Shown one piece after another: positions 31,323 through 44,600 of a DNA stretch of 64,000 bases; the stretch's first letter is position 1; every line of letters starts with the position of its first letter. Location of the stretch: the NCBI GenBank assembly GCA_018398765.1, contig JAHBMJ010002421.1:94501-158500 (forward strand), written 5' to 3'. The position numbers and the translations under genes are program-made. The stretch is from Chromera velia (taxonomy: Eukaryota; Sar; Chromeraceae). The notes under the pieces are model-generated. The model searched no databases and was not told where the DNA came from. It saw only the letters and a program-made list of their open reading frames with translations.

Positions 31323-32950
31323 TGGGGTCTCACAAGCTCGCTGCCTTAAAGGAGTGGTTGGTGAACATTATAGGAAATCGGCCGGCGCTCGGTAGGAGAG
31401 TCAAAAGGGATAAGGTTCGGGTAGTCGTCGGCATGGGCTGGTGATGCACATGGAAAGAGATAGACGATAGAGGCCGGAAGCCTAAGCCGAGGTTTTTTGC
31501 AAAGGGTTTCCTGGACGGCCGACTCGTTGACACCTACGTCGGAACGCCTTCCGTCGCGGGAATCAACACTGTCTGCCTTTTTATTGTGTCCACAGGAATA
31601 GAGATGGGAGCGGAGGATGTGACCGCTGCCTTCTTGACCTCCAAGGACCATAATGCCGAACGGATCGGCACAACACTGCCCTTAGAGTCTGTGCTGCCTC
31701 GAGTTCCTGATGAGAACCCCTTTAAGGATATCCCTAACGACAAGTACGAGGAGCTGAAGAGGATGGCGGCCAAGTACGAGCCCGGGGGCAGTATTTGGTA
31801 GAGATAGGCCTCTACGGGTTGCCCTGTGCAGCCCAGCTTTTCGACCACAAGTTGGAGGGTGTGTGCAAGGAGTTGCGGTTCAAGCGCGTAGACATGGCCA
31901 TCGCAGTCAAGGCTTCTCCTGAGGGAGGGAGAGCCCAAGCTATCGTCATGAATTGGATAGACAATTTGCTGACTGGAGCCCCTCCGAAGGAGCAAAAAGT
32001 CCTTCAGGAGACCCTCAACAAGAGGTTGGGTTTTGGTTCCGTGTGTGTGATTGGGGAGGGATCAGAGAGGAAGTTTTGAAAAATTTTGGAGTGGACATCT
32101 CCAGAGTCTCCATGGAGGAGATACACCTCTCCCAGGTCTCGTACCTCGAGAACACAGACACCGCTCCCCTATGGAAAATTTTGAAGGAGAAGCGTCCGAA
32201 CAAGCCCTGGAAGGGTTTGGACGGCAAGAGTGCTGAGCCCTCTACCGAAGAGGAGGTCGACAACCAGTATGACAAGCCGATCCGTGCTGGAGTCGGGACT
32301 CTGCAATGGGGGGTGAGAATGAATCCGCTCCGTACGGTGTAGGGCCACACGGTAGCGTAGTCGATTTTGAAACCCTCCAGACGCATCTTTAAGATGGTCG
32401 TGTGTATCATCAAGATGCTGAAGGGGCACCCTGACAAGCGGGTATTTACGAGCATGGGGCTTGTGCCCGTCGTATATGCGTACTTCGATGCAGCGTTCAA
32501 GTTCACGACCTACGCTGCACGGTTGGGGTATGTTGTCAAGATCCTGCACTCAATTGAGCTGCGAGGAGACCTGCGGTCCCTCCTGGAGAACTGAATCACG
32601 TGGGCCACCAAAAGGGCGGGAAGGAAGGTTGGGTCTTCCACCGCCGGGGAGGTGCTCGCCTTTGAGTTTCTTCTCAAGAAGCTCTTTGGCATCGTTGCCC
32701 TTGTTAAGGCAATGTGGGGCCTCAAAAAGGTCCGTGTGATCGTCTACACAGACTCCGGCCCCCTCCATGACCAGTTCCAGTCTGGCAAGGCCCAGACTGA
32801 TGTGATCATGCAGAGCGTTTTGAAGTGGTACATTCAGGAGATGCGTGTCCTTAGGGCAGATCTCCAGTGGATTGCATGAGCGAGGAACGTGGCGAACGTG
32901 ATGACCAAGTGTGCCCTCCCCGGTGGGGAGATGGCGTGAATCCAGCGGCG
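31323..32950 (+). mobile_element. Fossil Ty1/copia pol fragment (RT and RNase H)
   Basis: Plus-strand conceptual translation shows the Ty1/copia reverse transcriptase order: KPRFFAKGF, EDVTAAFLTS, GLYGLPCAAQLFDHKL and NWIDNLLTG. These are followed by a copia-type RNase H region with YAYFDAAF and SSTAGEVLAFEF. No gag, protease or integrase and no LTR were found. The left end abuts the minisatellite. It is clearly broken, with roughly five interruptions plus loss of both ends, and looks old. Confidence 0.75.
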
Positions 32951-35900
32951 TGGAACTTCTGGAGGGGAAGGGTGCGGGGCCTTCTCTTTTTCTCTTTTGT
33001 GTCCTGTTTCTGTTGTCTGCTCTTTCCCTTCTGTCGTCCCTTTGCAGGTAGGCATGTACAAGGTTTTGTTTTTCGCTCAGGGTGGGGACGACTGGGGTTT
33101 GGGTATGGGTATGAAAGGAGTTAGATAGGCCAGAGGTACTGTTTGTCCCTTTTATCCGTTTCTCTCTCTCGTTAAGCTGTTTTCCCAGATAGGCGACTAG
33201 ATGGGGAGGTAATAAGAAAAAAAGGCAGGAGACAAGGGGTTTCCTGCTGGGTGGGCGTGGGCTCAGCCAGGCAGGAGAACAAGAAAAGTTAGGCAAGAAA
33301 GCAAGAAAGTCAGAGGAGCGGGTCCTCTCCTACTACACCACCCTTCTGTGAACCTCCGTATCCATACATGTTCGGTAGTTGTCTTGTTCTGTCTCGTCCT
33401 GTTTGTGTTCGTGTTTGTGTGTTTGTTTTCACCGCTCTGGCATAGATAGCGCACGTGCCTCTGCGTCACAGGCAAAGTATCCAATGCTCGGGCAATATAT
33501 GAGGTCACACAAGAAGCGGGCCCAAATTTCATATAAACCGAGTATCAATTTTTTGGGGGGCAGCTCGGGTGGAACGGACAAGCATGGACCGTTTAAGGTC
33601 AATTACGTGGGGCATATGGGCGGGTGGATTCGACATTCATGAGGAGACATTACTCTGTCTGCTCGTATCCATGGTCCTGCACTCCGTGTCCGGTATTCGT
33701 CTGTATAAGCTTTTCACTTGCACAGGAAACAGATGGGCTGTTTTCGCAGCGAAGGTGAGTGCCCGAAGCACTCAAATAGTCCGATCCCTGTACGCTTTCC
33801 TTTCCTCCGTTTTGAGCAGAATAGGCCTGGCCAGACCAGTTAGGCAGCCTAAAAGAACGCTGTCAGCTGGTATGAGGGGCCGCGTGAATGAGTTTGTGTC
33901 CGTTTATAACCTGGCTGCCTGTCTGCGATCCGTTGCGGTGATGGAGTTTGCATGCTGCCTGACCGGCGCTTTGATCTGTACTTTCGTCTCACTCCCTATC
34001 AGGGATTTGCATCACCCCCGAGTGAATCTACAGGAGAATGTAGAGTGCTCACAGGGAACATCACGTCTGGTAGATGGCAGCTTAGGCAGGGGGAAAGAAC
34101 GCTGTACACACACCGAAACTTTTTATCTCTTTATCACTTCTTTCTCTTTGCACAGCGCTTTAGTAGGATCGCAAGGGCGTCCTGCGTTCATGAATGAACT
34201 GTCCCGTTTGGATATGTAAGTGCTAGTGTAAGTGCCGTGAAAAGAGAGACCCGATCCAAGTGCAGGGGGCAATGCCATTTGGGTGAGTATGAGAGCTCAA
34301 GTGTGTTGTGAGCGTTTCTTTCCTCTGCCGGCATCTCATCTTGCTAAAAGTCTGTCCTCCACTGTGGGAGATCAGGTTAGGGGTGAGTGTAAGTCCGGGT
34401 GTGTTCGGTTTTGTTGGTTTGTATTTATAAAATCCTTTCTCTAGAAGGTCAGAAGAGTGCGTGGTGGCTCTCCTGTTGTTTTAATTATTTCTGCAAGGCA
34501 TGCGTGAAGGGGTAGGGGGTGCCTCGGGGGCACCTTCTTTGAAGTGCAGTTCGTTTATGTATGTTTGTTTTCTCTCTCCCGTTCTTCTTTATTTGGATTT
34601 CCGCACGGCCCGGGGAAGCTCATCGCATCATAGGGGCATGCATGGCCGGTAGGCGCTATCCGGGTGTGGGCATCTTCGGGTTTTTCGTTTTAAATTCATT
34701 CTCACAGATGGAAAGGAGCTGGGAGGGAAGGCCTTCCCGTCCTATCTATGTAGGCAGAGACCTTTTGCAGTCGTGTTTCCTTTGAGCTGCTGGTTGGCAT
34801 TAGGGGGGCTTGCGATGCTAATGCCCTAACGCATGGCCAATGCGAACTAGAGTAGGATGGGTAAGGCAAGCAAAACATTTTCCCTTCCCTTTGTGGTGGT
34901 CGCGGGGGCCATCCATATATACCGTGTGTACGAGTGCATGAAAGAAGGAAAAGAAGTATTGGGGGAGAAGGTGGTAAGGATTTTGCTTTTGACAAGCCTA
35001 TTATGTAAGATTGGGTCTCTTTGCCAAGGGGGCAGGGCTTGCCAAGGCTGTCAAAGGCTCTTGGTTTCAAATGAACTGCATTATGGTCTATATGAGGAAT
35101 GCTTATATTTTGTTTGCCTTTCTGTCTTTTATTGCTTTCGTACGTTCAGAGCAGGGTCCGTCCGGCGAAGGAAGCATTGCAGGTAGCGCGGGCTCCTGCA
35201 TGCTAGATATCATCGGTTTTCTGCGTGTGGGGCGGGGCTCCATCTGAAGGCAGATGGGCTCTGTGTCCCATGTGTTCGTGAGCATAGACGGCATGGCTGT
35301 TCCTTTGCTCTTCTGTGCTTTTCTGTGCTGTTCCTTTCGCTTTTCCTGGTGTGGTTTCATTTTGTCTCTTTCCTCTAGCCTGGTCGGCTAGTTTTCATTT
35401 CCCTGTTTGCCCTGCACACATGTGAGCCCGGTATGCTCTCAGTTGTTGAAGGATAATAAATGACGTCTGTAGAGGACGATGCGTCAGAGCACAAGAAAAA
35501 GGAATGAAAAGAGATGAGGTAAATGATCCATGAGTAGTTCTTTTGTGTTTGTGCTGTGTTGGTTAGGAGGAAAAGCAGTCTCCGTTTCGGATGTGGAGAA
35601 AGGGGAGGACCTGTGGCAATCCTTTCCCTGCATATCTTCTGACGTGTGGGCGTTTCGAGCTGGGTGTGTTCGGGGCACGTCCCGGCGTGGCTGCGTCCAA
35701 CTAATGAGCGCACGTTCTGGGCTGCTGGCCATAGTGGCGGGGCAGCGTTTGGACAGTTCGGGGGACGCCGTATTTTTGTAACTTGCTTGGATGGGGAGCG
35801 TTGCTTCTCGCTGCAGGGCCTTTGAATCTGTGCTAGATACAGGAGCCTCCTACAGTAATTGCCTGTTTGCATATGTGGATTACCCTGCCTGCATATAGTG

Positions 35901-36354
35901 GTCCTTTAGTCAAAAGAAGGACGCTCCCATTAGGTTGCCAGTTGCGGTGACTGGCAGGCAATGGTCAAGCGTCAGGAAAAGAGCAAAAGGAAAATTGGGG
36001 GGCTGGGTAATTAAAGAAAGGTCTTTTCTCATGCTTCTCGATCATTCCCCCTTGTCAGAGGGGGGTATGTTGTGCTGCGTGCTCTATAGTCTTTCCTCGG
36101 GGGCTCGGGAGGGGGTGTGTGAAAGAAAACAACGGTCCCATTCCTGGTCAGATTCACGGAGGGTGAATTCCGGTCCCGGCCTTTCCATTCGTCCCTTTGC
36201 CCCAAGCCAGAGAAAGGAGCGACACGCACGCGGCGGCCCGTCCACACAGGGTGGTGGGGCACCTGCGATAGAGGTGTGCATGTTGTGAGTTCCATGGTAT
36301 GGCCTGCATGCACTTTGGCATAAGAAATACACCCGAAGCACTCACCGTGGTGGT
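32951..36354. other. No supported gene
   Basis: 3.4 kb of mixed composition following the copia fragment. It has several short plus-strand open frames (the longest 33569-34219) with no recognised domain, no repeat support and no in-phase splice partners. It may include the 3' part of the copia element or other decayed transposon sequence. I see nothing firm. Confidence 0.4.
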
Positions 36355-36582
36355 GTGTGCTCCGAGCCTTCATATGGGATTTTATTAGGACGATGGTGCG
36401 GTTATGCCATCAGAGGCACCAGAATTAATTCCGGTCGAATTAATTTCCAGACAGTCAGACAGATGTACACGGCAGTTACCGTCTGTCTAAGCAAGAGACT
36501 TGACCTACTAGGGATTGACAGAGCTTTATATGTAGGAACTATACTGTGCCCTATGTATCTCTATGGTTCTCTTGTGCTCTGA
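36355..36582 (+). mobile_element. Possible LINE reverse-transcriptase scrap
   Basis: The open frame contains FQTVRQMYTAVTVCLSKRLD followed by ALYVGTILCPMYLYGSL. This resembles the region just after the RT core of non-LTR elements, where a conserved leu-rich helix is followed by an x-P-x-(L/M)-x-YG motif. It is short, with no endonuclease or palm motifs nearby. Low confidence. Confidence 0.3.
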
Positions 36583-37460
36583 GTATTGCACGAGGCCACT
36601 AGCAAGAGCTTTTTATGGACTGTGCAGGTTCATAGATTTTCTGTCTGGTGAAAAGACTGATCAGATATTTATTTCTGTCCATCTGTATCGGTCTAGACGA
36701 GTACGTTAGGTCAACGTATTCGCTGTGGTCCTCTAATAGCAGAGGGCCAGGAATTCAGGAGTATAGCAGTTTGAGGAGTCCTCTAAACAGGCTAAACGAT
36801 CGACACGGGAGGGCCCACAGGTTTCTACTAGAGGAATCTCGAGAGAGGTGAGACTCTACTTTTCACTTCGTCAATATCGATCGGCATTCATTTATTGAAT
36901 ACAGTTATAAAAAGCTTTTATAATTAAGCTGTTTAAGAAAATTTAGGAAAATTTATAGAAAGAGCTAGACACTGCTTGTCTAGGGGCGCCTTTGCCCTCG
37001 AGTGCACACAGCACTTATAGGTGTTCGTTTTCAGAAGGTGTATGAAGCAAGGCTACTTCACTTTCAACCATCAATCAAGTCTCTGAGTTATCTGACTGCA
37101 TCATTCTGTATCGCCGAATTACTGTTTATATGCATTTACGTACATGCAATTAATTCTGCATGCATTGACCTGTAAGATGTGTATATGCTCGGTTATGGCT
37201 CTCTGGAGGCGCGACTAGTTGGCCAGTGCCGGCCCGCTTGCACGTTCTGCTTTTATACCAGATTAAAAAACTTTTTTAACTGACTATTGATCGATTGATG
37301 AGTTCTATAGTTGGTACATAAAGCATTTATCGAAAAGTATCCTCTAAGAAAGGTTACAGAATGTGTTTAGCCGTACGTTTGACGAATTTTAGAACATTTT
37401 GTGACACAGCTCTTATTTAATTGACTAGTTGATTGATTGAATGCATAATTTTTTAAAGTT
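36583..37460. other. AT-rich left flank of the chromovirus, no gene
   Basis: AT-rich sequence with GATT-type repeats, ending in ATAA directly before the left LTR. No coding or RNA gene is supported. Confidence 0.5.
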
Positions 37461-37464
37461 ATAA

Positions 37465-38335
37465 TGTTACGTCTTACTGGTGGGATTCACCAGAGACGCA
37501 AGAGGGAGAAGAAGGGTTGAAGGTGCCATGGAAAGGTTACAGGTAATTAGATGATAGAAGTGATGGTTAGCCTAGAAGAGTGAGGGAATACCCTAGAAAG
37601 ATGATCGTAGCTAGTAATAAGTGAACAAAGATGAATGAAAAGTTTCAAAAAAGTTGAAAACATAAGTTGAGTACAATGTCGAACAAGGCTCTCCACTTTT
37701 CTTCACGTTTTTTTCTTCACAAGTTGAAGCTCGATTCGATTTGGTGCGCACATTCGATTTTTGTGACAGTCGAATTTAGACCGCACTATTCAGATAAAAT
37801 TCGATTATCGGTTTTGATATGCAGGTATCAATTAATAACCGCGCATTATTCGGATCACTCATGTGCGGCGGCGCCAGTGGGTTCTGACTCTAATATCAGG
37901 CATCGCTATGCACACAATGGGCGTCGATCGCATGCACTGTCACTGCTCATGAATCTTTGATGTCTTATCTCGATTTTCTTGACTTTTCCTTGAGACCAAG
38001 AATTAAAAGTTATAGTTTGCTTAATCGCTTGTGATGTCATGCCGATACCTTCCCCTCAAGAGGTGTTTTTCCCGTTATCGCACACTGGGGCCGTGCGTAG
38101 GAAGGCATGCATTTAGTAAAGCACCCTAAGGTTCTTTTTTTCTTTGGGGTCGTATTAAGCTAACGATTATATCCTTCCTTCTTTTTTTTTTTTTGGACTT
38201 ACTTTCGTAAATTTAAAGGAAAATCAAGATCTCGAGTCGTAGAATTAACAATTAGACCGATTTTCCTTTTTAACAAGATTTTATTTCAATTTTACTAGTT
38301 TTTTAAACTAGTTATTTAATTAATAAAACATTACA
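37465..38335 (-). repeat. 3' LTR of the chromovirus (left end)
   Basis: 871-bp repeat matching 54333-55199 at about 97 percent, in the same orientation. TGT...ACA ends are present. Differences from the partner LTR are nearly all transitions, plus a poly-T length change. Confidence 0.92.
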
Positions 38336-41183
38336 CATCCCTCTCACTCATATGAGAGCGAAGCATTGCGAAGCTCTTTTATGCATCCTCATGCACATAA
38401 CTTTAATGTGCTTCAACTTGAGATTGTTAATTCATAGGAAATTTATAGAGAGGTTTGTTTATTTGACTCATACTTATGCATTTGGTTCCTATGAAGTTTG
38501 ATGTAAAGTTCACATTACACATCCCTCTCACTTATAATAGTAAGAGGGCTACTCAAAACTTCATACCACAATCCTTAACAGCATTCTTCAACCAAGTTTA
38601 GAGTATGCAAACGCGACAACAATGGGACAACTCGAACAATTAATGAAACACTACAAAACAATGTAAGGCGTTCGATTGGCACATCCGATAGTGTCGATCG
38701 CGAATGTCATCCAGAGGCAACACTTTTCGTTTTCTCTCTGCCTGCTGCATACTAAGTCTTTATGAATGCATTGATTGGCAACCTTGAGAGCACCACGATC
38801 ATAAAGCAACTGCAACCATCTTCATATAAGGCTGTCATGCATGATCAGCAACAGACTTGTACTCTATTGCGTGATCAATATACTGATACTTCTTCTTTTT
38901 CTCCTTTTGAGAGAGAGTGTGCACAATTAACAACAGCTACTCCATCTCTAAGCCATTCATCAGTTGAGGAAGGAATGAAACAAACAGTCATGCAAAGCCA
39001 GCAACAATATAAAAACCTAGAACAGGAAGATCAGAGAGAAAAGAGGACAAAACACACACATATTTTAGTGCAGTTCTCTGGTTGTGTAGGCTCTGGAACC
39101 CCAGCGACAACGTTGTGATTGTCACATGTTGTTTTTCATAAAAACGGAGAGTAAGAAAGTAAATTCAAAGAAAAGAAGAAGAAACTCTTTGGTCAGTCAA
39201 ATGGCCATGAAAAGAGACTTTGATACATAAAAAAAAAGGAAGAATACAGATAGGCATAACGCAACCTCAAGAAGAATTATTCATAAAGATGAAAGAGAAG
39301 CTTCGATGCTCACAAAGATATATGCTTAGGCGGCGCCAACGTTCTTCCTGGGACCTCAGAGAAAGACAAAATTAGTTTGAGAGAGAAAATAGGCAAAACA
39401 CTAAGCAAAGACGTGTAAAAGAGAATAGAAGAGATGATAGAGTGCAGCACCAGCGGGATTTTATTACAAGATAAAAGGAAAGAAAATGAAATATCATTCA
39501 TTTCTATCATACAAAGGGAGGGAGTCAAGAAATCAGAACGAGGTAAAGCAGTTATTCAAAAAGATCTGTTGCCCAAATTTTGACCAACTGTATAGTGCAT
39601 TTGCATTCAAACGTCTTTCCCAAAATAAAACCAAAGGGAGTAAGTTGTGATGAATTGATCAAAATTTGGCAATGAGGGTCTCATAGAAGAGTGATGAAGA
39701 ATGAAAAAGGAAAGAAAAGTGTAAAGAAAAGTGTTACCAGGCCGCGATGACAAAACTGGAACAAGTGTATTGCAAGAGAATTAAGAGCGAGAAGAGGAAT
39801 ATTTGAAGAAAAGAGAAGAGAAAAAAAAAACCACCATGGATCAAAACGAGAGCAAAACTTAGCAAAGGCAGTTGCAGATCGATGACAAAAGCGAAGAGTA
39901 AAACCGAAGCTTCTGGAAAGAGATGACAAATAAAAAAAAAGAGAGAGAGAAAAAAAAACCAGGTGATCCCTTCTTTCCTTCATCTACTCTTTTGATCCAC
40001 TGGCCGTTGCCAAACGGACAAAGGGCCCGTTAGTCCCGCGATTACCTCTCTGGATGTCCATTTTGGGCGGAGTCGGGCCTCTCGAGGGAACAAAAGGGAG
40101 ATTATACCAATTTCCCTGATCCTCTGCATCCCCTCCCGGGCCGCCGCGACGGTTGGTTCCGAATCCTCCCTGCGAGGCCCTTTGGTCGCCATGCCATGCC
40201 AGGATGGCGTCTTGATCCGGGGGGCCTGTATGGTGCTGCCCCAGCATAGGAAGCGCAAGTCCCATCAGGTCCTCTCCATCCTGCAGCCCTCTCTCTTTCT
40301 GCAAAAGAAAAAGAGTTAAGGTGTGTGCGCTCAGGCATAGGAGGAGTAGGGAGGATTTATGTGGGTGTGGATGAGTGACAAAACATATTCATAGGTGCAA
40401 CGAACACTTGGTGTTGCACCAAAAACATGTTTTGGGGGGGAATCATCGAGAATTCTATCTGAGAAGGGGGTGGAGAATTTGGGGGAGGAGGGGGGTTCGA
40501 ATTCGGAGGGGGATTGGGGAAGCCCATTCCTGCATTGGGGGGAAAGCGGGTAGTCGTCTGGTCATCAGGTTCCGTAGTACCTAGATTCTAGGTAGTAGTG
40601 GCATAGAAGGTGAATTGGGCACCGGAGGTGCTTCCTTCAGTGTTTGTCCCCAGAAATCCTGGTGGGGGAGTGATGGTAGGGGGGGCAATCCCATCTTGAG
40701 GGGGCATTGAGGACCTGAAATGCCGCAGGCCACCTCTAGAGTGCTGGTGCTGTTCCTGAGGGTGAAGTTGTTGGGCTGGAGGGAGACCGAACCAAGTAAC
40801 TCGGTGGCTCGGCATCCTAGGAGAGAAGGGGTAGTTAGGGTTTGTCGCAGGACCGAGTTTGGGTGCCTTGGGGACAGGTCCTGGGGTCCCATTTCCTTGG
40901 AAGAAACTGGCTGTGACCCTTGCCATGTATTCTACATCTGATTCCTCCTGCTATCCGGCAACCCTAGTCACCGTCTGAAGGTTCTCTCCATCCTCCTCCA
41001 GAACCCCAAACATCATGACTTCGGAGTTATTACCAGTGGTCATGGTTCTGTTAAGTGCTTCTTCCGGAAGGCGAATCCCCTCTGCAGGAGCTGTATTATC
41101 TTTCTCTGCCTCGTCTGTAGTAGAAGGAGTGGTCCTTTCTTTTTCTTCGGTGGTTGGGGGGGATGGGTGGTGGTTTTCAGTCT
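38336..41183. other. Extra interior sequence of the chromovirus, left part
   Basis: Sequence between the 3' LTR and the nested element. A second copy of the LTR-end plus purine-tract motif (CATTACACATCCCTCTCACT) occurs at 38512-38531, about 180 bp inside the first. Near 38560-38660 a plus-strand frame reads ILNSILQPSLEYANATTMGQ, faintly like a LINE RT tail. At 39980-41187 the minus strand has Pro- and Gln-rich open frames without a known domain. An origin as part of this element or as older insertions cannot be decided. Confidence 0.45.
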
Positions 41184-41188
41184 GCATC

Positions 41189-41414
41189 CGTCGGGTAGCG
41201 TACGGGGCTCATAAGATTAAAGTTCTGTCATACAAAGTCACTACTGCAATCTCTTGGGTTCAAGCTAAACAACAGATGACTTGCTATTGACTGCATGCGA
41301 GCACCATTAATTCTGCATGCATGCTGTATGGTGCGCTCAATGCCGCGCCCACCGTAGACGCAGTCCTGACACGAATGCTTGTCATAGTCACACTCTAACC
41401 TCCACAATGCTACG
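41189..41414 (-). repeat. 3' LTR of the nested element
   Basis: 226-bp direct repeat. On the minus strand it encodes an open stretch containing LECDYDKHSCQDCVYGG that is also present in the partner LTR. This is probably fortuitous. Confidence 0.82.
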
Positions 41415-44369
41415 TGCCTTCTCCCTCCAGAGTGGCGTCCCTGCCACTTAAATCGCATGGGGCAGTCATGTCATATACAGTGCTAAGCAGAACAGAGTCA
41501 AAGGATCGCGTTGGCTATTGATTAAGCTCACAACCGTTAACTCAAGGCGGGGTCTCTTCTGTCACTTAAAGGGCAGAGTTGAGAATTGCTCAGAGGACGC
41601 GAGCCTGTAGTTCAGCAGTGTAGGAGATATGCGGATTATATGATTGGTTTGTCTACAACCAACCCAGTCATCTCTGCCTAACTTCAACTCTCGTTTTCTC
41701 TCTTCTCCGATCGATCTGAGTGTCAGCCTTCTTCTCGCAATCACACTGCGCTGACAGCAAAGAGTTGTCTGTCTTTCTCTTTTCTTTGTTCTTTTCCTGT
41801 GGCATCGAGGTCAGTCTTTCTTCTCGAAGACAAAGATCGTGAATTCGATGATCGATGTGAATGATTGTTCTGATAGCTAGCCCAGCGTAAAACACACACA
41901 TGGTTGACACAACCATCCAAATTCTCTCATCGCTCCTTTGTAGTCTCGCCTTTCTTTGCAGTTTGTTTCTTTTTGTTACTACGACGGCTTCTCGTGTTGA
42001 TTCCCTTTCATCTTTCTTTCCATCCACATGTCTCTTTCTCCTCTTGCCACATGTTCCTTCTCTCTCTGAGAACCACTCACACCTATATGAACCCACGTGG
42101 CCCCTCCCTCCTAACCTCGCCGTCCCTGCGGTCTAAGCACACAAAAGACTTAGTGCCAAGACGCGCATGACGGGTAAAAAACAATCTGGGCAAACAATGT
42201 GAGATCAGATGCCGACAGAATCTGACAGACACACTGATAGATTGATCACCAAACGATCAAGCGGATATCATTGACGGAAACAGAAATGAACTGCAAGCCA
42301 AACACGAGTGTGAGGTCTCCCTTTCCATTAATGCTCTTTTAATAGAAACCGATGACTCAACTCAAAAAGACAACAGGTAATGTTCCTTGCACTGGTAAGA
42401 GCAGACAACCTTTAAGAAAACGAACCAGATACGTCACAACGAGGCGAAGTGAAATGTAGACGGACAAACCAAAGCAAAGGAGCACACGACAAAGCCAGGG
42501 CTCAAACAATCATGAAGCCTTAATTCTCTATTTCTGCAGGCTTCACTGGTACTGGGAGGCCTTGAATCATTTCTGGAATACCCGTTCGTGCCAGTCGACC
42601 AACCTCTTTCCAATACTCCCTCTTCTTCTCTTTGTAGAGCAGTACTGCTTTGCTGTCTCCCTCCTGAGGCAGCAGCGTGAACACCTGCCGGGAAGAATGC
42701 GTTGGCATCATCTCACGCTTTCGTCTGAGACTCTCGGCCTCGAGTTTCTCTACACGAGCCTTCTCCTTCTCCTGTTTCATTTTTTGTTTCTTCGTTGGGC
42801 CAGGCTTGGGCCTAAGTTCCCACCTTTTGCCTCCATCACCTTTGACTGCCACCGATTCCTTCACTTTCTGTTCTTTCACTTCTTTCCTTCCATAGCCTCC
42901 GCCCACCTCCTGTGACTGAACGTCAATGGAGTTGACTGGTAACTCGGCAGGCTTCGACATTCCACCTTTCCTCTCTACTCCTCCTTCTCCTACCCCAATC
43001 TCTTTCACAACGTTCCTCTCTTCCTCACTTCCTTGCACCATCTCCAGCCTGGGGCAACAGAGATTGTCATCGTCGAACTATACTTGACTCAGGGTGGATT
43101 CAGTTAACAACATCCCACTCCTCTCTCTAAGACTTCCCATTACGTCGCTGTCTCATTGCGTAGAGAGACAGGCTGATGACGCAGGACCTGATGTTTCACT
43201 TTCGATCGCGCGATCCTCTCCCACCTACACCTGTTTGGGACTGAAGTTGGCAGGCGCATCGCGGAGCTACTCAGTGATACCTGCCCCCTCGACGACTCTT
43301 CTTACTGCTCTCCACTCTACACCCCTCTTTCTTTCCTTTCGTGCTTCTTTCCTCCTTTTCCTCCCTTCGAGGACTGCTGTTCTCTCTGGGTCTTCCCCAC
43401 CTCGAGGAGCGATATGCTGATCGGATTGCCGAACAGAGCGGAACTGGAATGGGTCCACTCTCGGCATGACTTGGTTGCCGAAACCCCTCGTCTCCTCGCA
43501 CAGCCACCCTGGGTGCTCAAACAAAATCCCCGACCGAATACGCTCCTGTCTGATCGAATGGAGCTCGGCCTGGTATCTCTTCTCACTCTTTGTTTTCCTT
43601 TTCCTTCTCCTCTTCTCCCTCATCCTCTCTGTTTTTCCTTTTCTCTTCTGCTGGATGTGTCCAATCATCATGGGATATGGATCATCTGCTGCTGTTGTTG
43701 TGATTTGTCTATCCCCTCCGGCCAAAGCCATCATCGGGGAGCCGGAACTGAAGTCAAACGACGTCCTTGGCTCCACCTCTGGAAATGCACCCGTAGGCAG
43801 ACCTGCAGGCAGAACAGGCTGCGACTCTTTCTCTTCTCTTCCCCTCTCCTCAAAGACTTTTTCAGAACTGTCATCGAGCTGGGCAGCGGCGGGATGCTGT
43901 AACTATTGCTTTACGGAGAATTGGGGGGCTCTTCTTGCTTTTCTTTTCTTTTTCCCCTTCGCTTCTGCCTCTTTCGGCTCTCTCTCTCTCTTCTCAGGCT
44001 TCTCTCCCTCTGTGCAAGGTATCGCAACAGAGAGCAGCCAGGGTCTCAACTCTTCTGCAAGCTCTGAGAGATCCACATCAACAGCGTCGCCCTTCTCTTT
44101 GACCGCACCGGCCGAGACGTTGCGAAGTTTATCGGCAATGTCGATCACAGAGGCAACTGCCGCCAATCTTTCGGCCCCTTTCCCTTTCTGTCCTACCATT
44201 TTTCTGAAGCATAAGAACTTCCAAGGCTCACAATCTACGCACACAAAAGAATTCTCTTTGGTGCAGAAGACAGGCTGACAACTGTTGTTCGATCGATACA
44301 GAGAGTCGTCTCGTATCAAAATTCAACAGAAGAGCAGCAGTCCGTGGTCGAACTCTGCTCTGCTAACCA

Positions 44370-44595
44370 CGTCGGGTAGCGTACAGGGCTCATAAGATTA
44401 AAGTTCTGTCATATAAAGTCACTACTGCAATCTCTTGGGTTCAAGCTAAACAACAGATGACTTGCTATTGACTGTATGCGAGCACCATTAATTCTACATG
44501 CATGCTGCATGGTGCGCTCGACGCCGCGCCCACCGTAGACGCTGTCCTGACACGAATGCTTGTCATAGTCACACTCTAACCTCCACAATGCTACG
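44370..44595 (-). repeat. 5' LTR of the nested element
   Basis: 226-bp partner of 41189-41414, with about eight differences, nearly all transitions. It is followed directly by the GCATC target duplication. Confidence 0.82.
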
Positions 44596-44600
44596 GCATC

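Larger units (their letters stand above)
41189..44595 (-). mobile_element. Nested non-autonomous LTR element, 3.4 kb
   Basis: Direct terminal repeats of 226 bp (41189-41414 and 44370-44595, about 96 percent identical) are flanked by a perfect 5-bp duplication GCATC (41184-41188, 44596-44600). On the minus strand the primer-site-like TGGTTAGCAGAGC (44357-44369), close to an initiator-Met tRNA 3' end, sits directly inside the 5' LTR. The purine tract GGAGGGAGAAGGCA (41415-41428) sits directly before the 3' LTR. The interior lacks RT or integrase. It has three minus-strand open frames (42520-43041, 43267-43776, 43903-44319), Lys/Glu/Arg-rich and without recognised domains. It resembles a LARD/TRIM-type parasite of an autonomous LTR family, and looks structurally whole. 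Confidence 0.8.

Noticed and set aside
33569-34219. 216-codon plus-strand open frame
   Set aside because: No recognisable motif; composition and surroundings resemble decayed repeat sequence.
41228-41458. Cys-containing small protein encoded in the 226-bp repeat
   Set aside because: The frame lies mostly within the LTR of the nested element and starts in unrelated flanking sequence at each copy. It is most likely fortuitous.
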